Positions 57,301 through 64,000 of a stretch of DNA of 64,000 bases are shown piece by piece. The notes beneath the pieces were generated by a model. The model saw only the letters and a list, made by a program, of their open reading frames with translations. It did not search any database and had not been told where the DNA came from. The translations under genes and the position numbers were made by a program. The stretch spans positions 61,556 to 125,555 of the forward strand of contig NZ_JAKIHP010000006.1 in NCBI RefSeq assembly GCF_021608265.1. Reading direction: 5' to 3'. The stretch comes from Flavobacterium wongokense. Its GTDB lineage: Bacteria; Bacteroidota; Bacteroidia; Flavobacteriales; Flavobacteriaceae. Position 1 is the stretch's first letter. The number at the start of each line of letters is the position of its first letter.

Positions 57301-60300
57301 TTGAAAAATGTGAGCGATTTTATGGCTAAAATACAATCAAAACAAAGCTGGGCATTATCATTGATTAAATACCATCCTGAGTTTCACTATATAGAGTACC
57401 AGCTTGAATATTGCAAAGCCTATTTCACAAAAATTATAAACCTGGCTGGTGTTTCCTACAATGTAAACAGTGATGGGTTTGATGCCTTACTTGGTAGTGC
57501 TGATACCTATCAGGAAGCAAAGGATAAAGGTTTTATTACAGCTACCAATCCAACTATACTGGCAGAAAATGATCCATTTTTCCAAACGGTACATAAGCTG
57601 GATGCCTATTCATCTTCCATTTCAGGTACAGCAATTATACAAAATGCTGCAACACTTACAGACCAACAGCTTTACAGACAATATAAATTGTCTATGATTT
57701 ACCAGGCATTGGCAAAAAGTTCACCTCCAGGCGCGACTATATGTACCAGTGATGTTTTAGGATTTACATCAGGAATCGGTGAGCCAAATGTAACCATTGC
57801 AAGATCTGCTTATGAATTGATAAGATGTACCGGAATCGGACCGATTGGTTGTGGGGATTTGCCTGCTGGTGCTACTTATGCCCAAATCATTGCAAAAGTT
57901 GAGCTTTTTGAAGAAAGTGAAAAGAACAGGTTTTGGCAGAATTATATGTCCAATTATGTTGGATTAAAACAAACAATCAAGGATACATTCATTAATCTTT
58001 ATGCTGCACGTAACGGAGGTTATAATGATTGTATCGGAAATACAGCCGGAGCAGATTTGAATAATATTACGCTCCCGATCGCTGAAAGATATCCTTGTGA
58101 GAAGACTTTTGTAACAACACAATTAACTACACCTACACTTGTAACACCAAACAGCTGTTCAGTTAACGGTTTGAGTTTAGCTCCTAAAGCAAAACGATTT
58201 ATATTCCTTCAGAGTATTTCAACTCAAAATTCAGGAGGCGCTTCTTCAGGCCAGGCCAATTCAAATATTTACACCCAAACCGGAATCTGCCCTATGGTAA
58301 GAGATTTGGAGATCTTTTTGGACAGCTCGTCAAAAAGGAGTGATTTTGCTCCGGTATATAGAGGTACAACACCACCTACGCAGCCATACATAAACTATTT
58401 GACTGCAGCTTTACTAACAGAAATGGGCGGGGTTTATAACCAAACATTGATTTCGTCTGGAACAATGGGAACCTCCACACCAGCAAATAAGATAGTAAAC
58501 CTAAATTTCACCCAAAACTCAACTCCGCTAAAATCGATAACGCTTATAATTCCGAATACTCCAAACAATTCGGCATTGACATGGAATAACTATGGAGGGA
58601 ATCCAGGACAATGGAAGATTGTTAAGATGTCAAACCTAACATCAACCAATTACGATGGTATCCAACAAGTTTATAATTTCAAGGTATTGGCAAAAATAAC
58701 CACAGACGGAATAACCTTTTTTGAAAGGGTGTTTGATGGCTATACTCCAATACGATTGACCTGTACTACTGGCGCACCATTAGATCCATCTCAAGGGAAT
58801 CCTATAGTTTTAGAACCTTTGGAAGATGATGATTGTGATAAAAAACAAAACTTTGGGGATGCATTGAAATCATTGATGCAAACTTTAAAAAACACCAACC
58901 ATCTTTTTGCAACAACACCATATACTGTAACACTTCCTGCATATTTAAAAACGTATTTTGGAGTTGAAAGCAGTGCGCATACAGCTTCATGGAAAGTATT
59001 GGAAACAGGTACAGGTGGTGCTAAAAAGTTCAAACTTTCCGTTATCAAAAGTGGATCATTGGTTGACACCGGTATTATAATTTACAGGAATTCGCAAACG
59101 ACTACTTATTCGACATCAACCAATAGCATTATCGGTTTATCCATTGGAAACACAGATGATACCGAAAATGTGCATACCATTTCGATAAACTTTGGTACTG
59201 TAACCTTTGAAGGATTTATCCATAGATTCTCGGCTCAAGTCGATCTTCTTACAGGTTTGACTTTAAAACCAAAGATGTATTTTGCCTGCTGTTCTCCATG
59301 TGGGGAATATGACTATGATGCTGACGGAATAGGTGATGATGGGGTTTTCGCTTTAGGAAGCTGTGATTTTTGTGATAACAGGATTGACCTTGATAATAAC
59401 GGAGTAGGTGATTGCCCTACTTGTTCTGAGGCTGCCGATCTTGACTGTGACGGAATTTTGAACAGGGATGACAACTGTCCTTTAGTTTATAATCCGGAAC
59501 AGGAAAATAATGGAGATACAGATGCTTTTGGAGATGTGTGTGACTTGTGTCCAACCCACAATGATGTTACCAATATTGATACTGATGGTGACGGTTTAGG
59601 TGATGGCTGTGACTTATGTCCATTAGGCGCATGCCCAAGTTGTTTCCAGGGAGAAGACAAAACAGTTTTTGAAACCGATTTTAAAAACTTATTGAATGAT
59701 ATAATTTCAAATTCAAGTTCAGGTAATATTAATACAGGTATTTATAATACATTACCCCATCTGGACGATTTTTATATTAATTATGATTTGGGTTCAAGGA
59801 TTCAAAATAATTTTTATGTGTCGAACCTATGCCCGGCAAATGGTCCCGATCCAGGTATTGAGGACCTCGAGCTGTCTGATATGAATTTCTCCTTTGCTAA
59901 AGGATCCTTTACGAATTTCCCAGAGAAACTAAGATGGAGGAAACAGGCAGCTACTAACGGTAGTACTTATAATTACCTTCAATATGATATAACCACTACT
60001 AGTAATGGTGTTCCATTTTTTGAAGGACCGGTAACCATAATTGATTCGGTTACTTTAGTAGAACCTGCAAATTCAAGTGCTACAACCCAGGAAGTTGTCA
60101 TTGAGGGTCATTATGATGGAGAATTTGGAAGTATGACTTTTCAAAGAATTATGAGGATTAAGGTGAAACTTGCCAAATTCAGCCATAGTAATCCAGGCCA
60201 TATGGGTGATGTTGTTACAAATGTTACCTGCAATTTCGATCATCCGTTGTGCCAATTTGTGAACAACTGCAACAACTGCAGGTCACAAGCTGGATTGAAG

Positions 60301-63300
60301 AAAATAATGACAAATACGGAATTTAGTTTAGGTAACGGTATTCAAAGCACTTGTCCTTGTATACCACATCCTCCGGTTCCGGTTGCCTGCGGTGAGCAGT
60401 ATGATTTATTCATGCAGACTATGACAACCACTTTTGGTGCTTCGAATGATGAGGTTACCTACTTTACAAACAAACAGGACTTTTTCTGTAGCCATAATTT
60501 GCAATATCTGGTAACTGGTTATTTACAGTATTTATCAGCTCTTGGCATTACCAGTACAACAGACCCTCGTTATATCGCAATCGATACATTTGGGGCAACA
60601 GGACTTAATTATGGTTATTCCAATTATGGAACAGTAATCACTGCTTATGATGCTTACTTAGATATTACACCGACAGACCCTATGAACTGGAGGGATTTCG
60701 TTTCAGACTATCTAAGCCATCACGCAGAAATATGCCCACCGGCTCCAATGACTCCGTCATCAACCATATCAGTACCATTCCCAGAGCATACTACATGTCA
60801 GGAATTTTCGCTTAACGTTGCTGAGAGTTACAATGATGATAATTATCAGGCATACCTGAATGCTAAGAAACAAGCTTTCAAGATTGCTTATTTAGCTCAG
60901 GCCCTTACAAAAGTTAAGGAGACCTTTACAATGAAATATACGGATAAGGAGTATCAATATACGCTTTACTATTATGACCAGGCAGGTAATTTGATGCAGA
61001 CTGTTGCTCCACAAGGTGTAGGTATAGTTCCTTCAGCAAATAGTGAAGCAGTGGACGTAATGAGAAATAATAATGAGCCAAATGCATCACCGATTCCTTC
61101 ATTATTGCCAGCCCAAAGTTTCCAAACCAAATACCGCTACAACTCTTTGAATCAGCTGGTATGGCAATCTACCCCAGACGGTGGGGAAACCCGTTTTGCT
61201 TATGATTTGCTCGGTAGGATTGTTGCTTCACAAAACAAGAAACAATTGAATACAGGTATACTAATCAATCCGCCAATTGGCCTTGGTGTTGAATTATCAG
61301 ATAAAGAGGGAATCATATATAATCCAAAAGGTTCAGAGGATTACAAACAATCCTATGGTTATTCATTGGAAGGAATTGCTGAATCTGGTTATATTGAATA
61401 TACTTTAGGATTCTCTGAAGGCAATACATTGGATAAAGCAACACGGAAAACTATTTTTGGATTAACATACAATAGGGATAACACGACCGGTAGTGTAGAT
61501 TATGCATTCCTTTATGATTCAGAAAACAGGTTCAGGATACATACGCCAAATGGGACACCGGATTTAACATATCAGGGTGCTGCTGGAGATATACTGACAA
61601 TTGAAAGAGGTGATGGAGTAGTTAAATTTTATAAGAATGGAATTCTGATTATGGATGCCCAGGATAAGGATACTAAAAAATCACTTTATCTGAATTTCTA
61701 TTTACCGATAACGGATAATGAGCTTCATGACCTTAAAATTGCAACTCTTAAATCGTACAGGGATTTTAGCTACACCTGTTACGACAGATTAGGGAGAGTT
61801 AGTGAATCGGGCCAATTTAGAGGCAATAGGTTTATGAGTATCAATGATAATGGAAAATTAGTTTTCAGTGGAGGGACATGGGTTCCGGTTGACGCTGTTA
61901 CTGACACCTACCCACACAATGTGTCTGATGAACAGGTTGAAGTTACAAAAACCTTATATGATAATTACGGACCATTCAATCCGGATACCTACCTTACACC
62001 AACTCCTGTGAGAAATGTAAGGAACAGGGTAGCGGCAATCCTGACTTTTGATCATACCGACGATACCACGCTTCTGACAGACAATGAAACTGCAATTTTC
62101 TATAACTATGACATACACGGGAATGTAGATGAAATGTCTCAGCGTTTAAGCCCTAATGTGATGTATGTGGAAAGTGAGCCGGATGGAGTTGTAAAAAAGG
62201 TTAAATACGAGTATGATTTAATTAGTGGAAATGTCAATAAGGTTTTCTATCAGAAAGGAAACCTTGATGATCAATTCATCCATAAATATAATTACGATGC
62301 TGATAACCGTATAACCTCTGTTGAAACTTCTAGGGATAATGTTATCTGGGAGAAAGATGCAACCTATCAATACTATCAGCATGGGCCATTGGCAAGAGTA
62401 ATCAGAGGAGACAAAAAGGTTCAGGGAACTGATTTTGCCTATACGCTCCAGGGATGGATTAAGACCGTGAATTCTGAGAACTTAAGAAGTCTCAATAATG
62501 ATATGGGAAGAGACGGAAACTATGTTTCAAAAGACGCTTTTGGATATTCACTATCCTATTATGATCGTGATTATGAAGCCCGAAAAGCACCATCCTCAAA
62601 TGACGCACATCACATATCAGGATTAGACCTGACTCAGTTAAATGGTGTTAGTCTTTATGATGGTAACATAAACAGGGTGATTACTTCGGTTAGGGGTATA
62701 CAGGAGGAAATTTTGCCAACACAAATCAATCTTTACAGATACGACCAATTGAACAGGATTTTTAGCTTGAGATCATTTAATGGTATCCAAAATTCTGATG
62801 GGTTTACTCCAATTGATAGTTACAGAAGTTCGTATACCTATTATAAAAACGGTAACCTTCATAGACTGGATAGGGATGCTCCAAAACTTATGGTTGCAGA
62901 TGACCCTACAAGTGAGCAAATTGTACCAATGGATCAATTCACTTACAATTATCAGCCAGGAACCAATAAATTGTTGAACATTGAAGATGGCATGACTGAA
63001 ACCGCACGTTTTAAGGAAGATATTGACAACCAGCCTGCAAACAATTACAAATATGATGTGTTAGGGCAATTGGTAAGTGATGTTACCGGCAATATCAATA
63101 AAATAGACTGGAGGGTTGATGGTAAGGTTAAGAGCATCAATAAAAGCAATTCTAAATTCAGCATTAATTTCTTTTATGATGGTTTGGGTAACAGAGTAGC
63201 CAAACAGGTTACCAGGTATAAAAAAGGAACGGTTACTACTCATTATACAAATGATGCCCAAGGGAATCCTATGGGGGTTTATGAATTATCTATAAATAAC

Positions 63301-64000
63301 ATTCTGGGCGAAGAACCTCTGGGAGGTGTAGGAGAAGCGGAGTATAGATTGCTTGAGCACAACATTTACGGAAGTAGTAGACTGGGAATACAGGATTATA
63401 AAACTTTTAGAAGGCCGGCCCCATCTTATTTTGAAAGATTTGTTGGGGATAAACGTTATGAACTTTCCAATCATTTAGGAAATGTACTAAGTGTTATTAG
63501 TGACAGGAAGCTTGTAAACCAGGAAATAGTTCCTATTGCAACTGACAATTTTGACGAAGACACAGGTGGATGGAAATATTTTAACGGAGCAAAGGTGGAT
63601 GTAAACAAGAACAGGGAACTTCAAATTACTCTCAAGGATAGGGCAGAATATGCCGGAGCGGAGAAAGTAGCGGAATTTTCGAAGGATAAGCCGGTCATAT
63701 TCAATATGAATGTGAAAAGGCTGGAAGGTTTCCCAGTAGATGCTACTGTTAGATTTGAAGTTCTTGATGAGAGTTTAAATGTTGTTTGGAGTACCATTGT
63801 TCAAACCGATGAAGTTTTCTCAGATTCATTTACTCCTTCTTCAGATGGAAAATTTTACATGAGATTGAGTGTTACTAATCCTCTCGATACAGAGATTTCA
63901 TATAGCCTGGATGACTTTTATGCTTACAGGGCACCATGGAATCCGATAAACTACGTATCTTTGTTTACACCTGACGTTCTCAACTATAATGATTACTATC
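54355..64000 (+). CDS. Giant DUF6443/RHS-repeat protein (C-terminus off the right edge)
   Basis: The frame is open for 3215 codons to the window edge. A signal peptide covers about 10-27 (LLLITILLVISSITYG). A beta-rich, DUF6443-type N-terminal region (about 25-600) contains LNWQFQSSYAEEGKKKEVAS and DPQGRTIASALA. Calcium-binding thrombospondin type 3-like repeats lie at about 1642-1763 (DYDADGIGDDG; NRDDNCPLVYNPEQEN; DTDGDGLGDGCDLCP). YD/RHS repeats run from about 2200 (YDQAGNLM, YNSLNQLVWQSTPDGG, YDLLGRIVAS), interrupted by a LamG-like insert (about 2306-2468). The RHS core starts near 2936 (FYDGLGNRVAKQ, YELSNHLGNVLSVISDRK) and the window ends at NYNDYY, just before the usual PFGM. Any C-terminal toxin or sorting domain lies outside. 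Confidence 0.92.
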   Translation, partial: MKKSFMNSSRFSLLLITILLVISSITYGREKKQEVPVAAPNLHAGYTFNVIDDEIGATNYVFTSNRTYLELKIDDYAAPYYWYTATVTMSVEPAFDDGSFGTPYDVILTVVNNHYGGLGGFVDMHKHLVSTPNARGARVTITNVNIVNNETGAPVIGIPANLKLSGSFESTRFYELNVDDVPAITVTQNTASNTIDFSWNNDITGVEEYELEWTWVDNYSDQSALTVLAASDIDFNLKDFERNNTRIQTTANHYSISNIYDRGYLIYRLRNVGRFVTNPTSIMIPVAERVKHNLYGRWSGSQTPNKVSDWDNISIDGHRENLNWQFQSSYAEEGKKKEVASYFDGSLRNRQTVTKTNTNEKAIVGEVIYDNEGRPAVEVLPAPVNSPAIDYYPQFNKNHAGEVYSYQDFVPLNDADCNVPAQDMSTSSGASQYYSDNNAQQSNMQDFVPKAEAYPFSQTVYSNDNTGRIKSKGGVGSQFQIQSGHATKYFYTTPAPEELNRLFGYYVGNALHYKKNAVLDPNGQLSVTYLDPQGRTIASALAADSPPNMIALEDDGNTATRAELTEDLLNKLHSTDIDTDLDNNIKYQTGTFGNLFDGLRYGAQKVLTASSSLYTFNYTLNNPDVFNFGCDNINPAFQVTYPFVYKLNIDVKNECGVSQITPIDLHLGASNYSVDSSGNVTTTASPISIAQSFGITPTEPALYSVNKDLTVDGDALEIFTEDYIKKATANGCIFPQQLAQAHYEGCYANCAECAAHYDQMSYNSFIGQAAYVHQMLDTNSDLNDLFQAAPNSADYQSLLAILTTRYEREWTGLRADCMRPCTGTGASNDPNQTPTTSIACSALFSQIVADVMPGGQYANGSSIVSSSGQVLPSQTPVDIEDLPLSVYNDTASNHLIAIVAGLEAPSVAGVQNNLNWRHPNYFDKNNFQPASLNHYFTENGQIDYVILTRDDEGHYSPEVLPSETGHIIYTAAIDEYKVEPQYLKNVSDFMAKIQSKQSWALSLIKYHPEFHYIEYQLEYCKAYFTKIINLAGVSYNVNSDGFDALLGSADTYQEAKDKGFITATNPTILAENDPFFQTVHKLDAYSSSISGTAIIQNAATLTDQQLYRQYKLSMIYQALAKSSPPGATICTSDVLGFTSGIGEPNVTIARSAYELIRCTGIGPIGCGDLPAGATYAQIIAKVELFEESEKNRFWQNYMSNYVGLKQTIKDTFINLYAARNGGYNDCIGNTAGADLNNITLPIAERYPCEKTFVTTQLTTPTLVTPNSCSVNGLSLAPKAKRFIFLQSISTQNSGGASSGQANSNIYTQTGICPMVRDLEIFLDSSSKRSDFAPVYRGTTPPTQPYINYLTAALLTEMGGVYNQTLISSGTMGTSTPANKIVNLNFTQNSTPLKSITLIIPNTPNNSALTWNNYGGNPGQWKIVKMSNLTSTNYDGIQQVYNFKVLAKITTDGITFFERVFDGYTPIRLTCTTGAPLDPSQGNPIVLEPLEDDDCDKKQNFGDALKSLMQTLKNTNHLFATTPYTVTLPAYLKTYFGVESSAHTASWKVLETGTGGAKKFKLSVIKSGSLVDTGIIIYRNSQTTTYSTSTNSIIGLSIGNTDDTENVHTISINFGTVTFEGFIHRFSAQVDLLTGLTLKPKMYFACCSPCGEYDYDADGIGDDGVFALGSCDFCDNRIDLDNNGVGDCPTCSEAADLDCDGILNRDDNCPLVYNPEQENNGDTDAFGDVCDLCPTHNDVTNIDTDGDGLGDGCDLCPLGACPSCFQGEDKTVFETDFKNLLNDIISNSSSGNINTGIYNTLPHLDDFYINYDLGSRIQNNFYVSNLCPANGPDPGIEDLELSDMNFSFAKGSFTNFPEKLRWRKQAATNGSTYNYLQYDITTTSNGVPFFEGPVTIIDSVTLVEPANSSATTQEVVIEGHYDGEFGSMTFQRIMRIKVKLAKFSHSNPGHMGDVVTNVTCNFDHPLCQFVNNCNNCRSQAGLKKIMTNTEFSLGNGIQSTCPCIPHPPVPVACGEQYDLFMQTMTTTFGASNDEVTYFTNKQDFFCSHNLQYLVTGYLQYLSALGITSTTDPRYIAIDTFGATGLNYGYSNYGTVITAYDAYLDITPTDPMNWRDFVSDYLSHHAEICPPAPMTPSSTISVPFPEHTTCQEFSLNVAESYNDDNYQAYLNAKKQAFKIAYLAQALTKVKETFTMKYTDKEYQYTLYYYDQAGNLMQTVAPQGVGIVPSANSEAVDVMRNNNEPNASPIPSLLPAQSFQTKYRYNSLNQLVWQSTPDGGETRFAYDLLGRIVASQNKKQLNTGILINPPIGLGVELSDKEGIIYNPKGSEDYKQSYGYSLEGIAESGYIEYTLGFSEGNTLDKATRKTIFGLTYNRDNTTGSVDYAFLYDSENRFRIHTPNGTPDLTYQGAAGDILTIERGDGVVKFYKNGILIMDAQDKDTKKSLYLNFYLPITDNELHDLKIATLKSYRDFSYTCYDRLGRVSESGQFRGNRFMSINDNGKLVFSGGTWVPVDAVTDTYPHNVSDEQVEVTKTLYDNYGPFNPDTYLTPTPVRNVRNRVAAILTFDHTDDTTLLTDNETAIFYNYDIHGNVDEMSQRLSPNVMYVESEPDGVVKKVKYEYDLISGNVNKVFYQKGNLDDQFIHKYNYDADNRITSVETSRDNVIWEKDATYQYYQHGPLARVIRGDKKVQGTDFAYTLQGWIKTVNSENLRSLNNDMGRDGNYVSKDAFGYSLSYYDRDYEARKAPSSNDAHHISGLDLTQLNGVSLYDGNINRVITSVRGIQEEILPTQINLYRYDQLNRIFSLRSFNGIQNSDGFTPIDSYRSSYTYYKNGNLHRLDRDAPKLMVADDPTSEQIVPMDQFTYNYQPGTNKLLNIEDGMTETARFKEDIDNQPANNYKYDVLGQLVSDVTGNINKIDWRVDGKVKSINKSNSKFSINFFYDGLGNRVAKQVTRYKKGTVTTHYTNDAQGNPMGVYELSINNILGEEPLGGVGEAEYRLLEHNIYGSSRLGIQDYKTFRRPAPSYFERFVGDKRYELSNHLGNVLSVISDRKLVNQEIVPIATDNFDEDTGGWKYFNGAKVDVNKNRELQITLKDRAEYAGAEKVAEFSKDKPVIFNMNVKRLEGFPVDATVRFEVLDESLNVVWSTIVQTDEVFSDSFTPSSDGKFYMRLSVTNPLDTEISYSLDDFYAYRAPWNPINYVSLFTPDVLNYNDYY

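Noticed and set aside
1..64000. tRNA, rRNA, CRISPR and insertion sequences
   Set aside because: No cloverleaf-like stretch, rRNA motif, short-spaced repeat array or transposase reading frame was seen on either strand by eye.
54355..64000. Short frames inside the RHS gene region as separate genes
   Set aside because: They are all shadows of one continuous frame that stays open for 3215 codons.

Overview
This window looks like a chromosome segment of a Bacteroidota species, most likely Flavobacterium or a close relative. The DNA is AT-rich. Many genes are preceded by the Bacteroidota -7 element TAnnTTTG. Three proteins end in type IX secretion (T9SS) sorting domains (two type B, one probably type C). 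Several families seen here are typical of flavobacteria: DUF4199, the DUF6443/RHS-type giant proteins and the PE-LIG-POL layout of LigD.

Layout. 1-5.8 kb holds housekeeping and envelope genes: a partial membrane protein, an M28 peptidase, kdsA (Kdo synthesis) with an outer-membrane protein, a lipoprotein plus DUF4199 pair, and a two-gene YeeE/YedE sulfur transporter. 5.8-7.8 kb holds a coupled pair, an alkylglycerol monooxygenase-like hydroxylase and a YhhN lysoplasmalogenase, probably for ether-lipid turnover. 7.9-21.8 kb is a surface-protein region: a 3426-residue T9SS protein with 20 tandem 79-residue repeats, a small beta-helix-start protein directly upstream of it, and a divergent 966-residue T9SS protein. 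21.8-27.7 kb holds a deoxyinosine glycosylase, a single-domain response regulator, a histidine kinase/LuxR regulator pair, a soluble histidine kinase, a YegP protein and an iron-permease-family protein. Two promoters here share an identical three-half-site operator layout. 27.8-34.8 kb is rich in DNA repair: AlkB, a DEDDh exonuclease/GIY-YIG fusion, a divergent LexA-like S24 regulator with a SemiSWEET gene, Ku, and a LigD broken by a frameshift at an A10 tract. 34.9-42.5 kb is a two-gene signalling operon led by a 2122-residue soluble poly-HAMP hybrid kinase with three receiver domains.

42.6-64 kb starts with a T9SS type C surface protein flanked by two copies of a roughly 200-bp non-coding element. 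It continues with a plus-strand gene run: Skp/OmpH-like chaperone, lipoprotein, 2000-residue SpvB-like protein, a detached C-terminal module, a small exported protein, and an RHS/YD-repeat giant that is still open at residue 3215 when the window ends. The run resembles a divided RHS 'cocoon' system with its own periplasmic helpers. The last part of the giant, which would carry any toxin or cargo domain, lies outside the window.

The best candidates for new biology are the RHS/SpvB gene run, the shared operator in the two-component region, the slippery tract in ligD, and the duplicated element with a covarying hairpin. No tRNA, rRNA, CRISPR array or insertion sequence was recognised.
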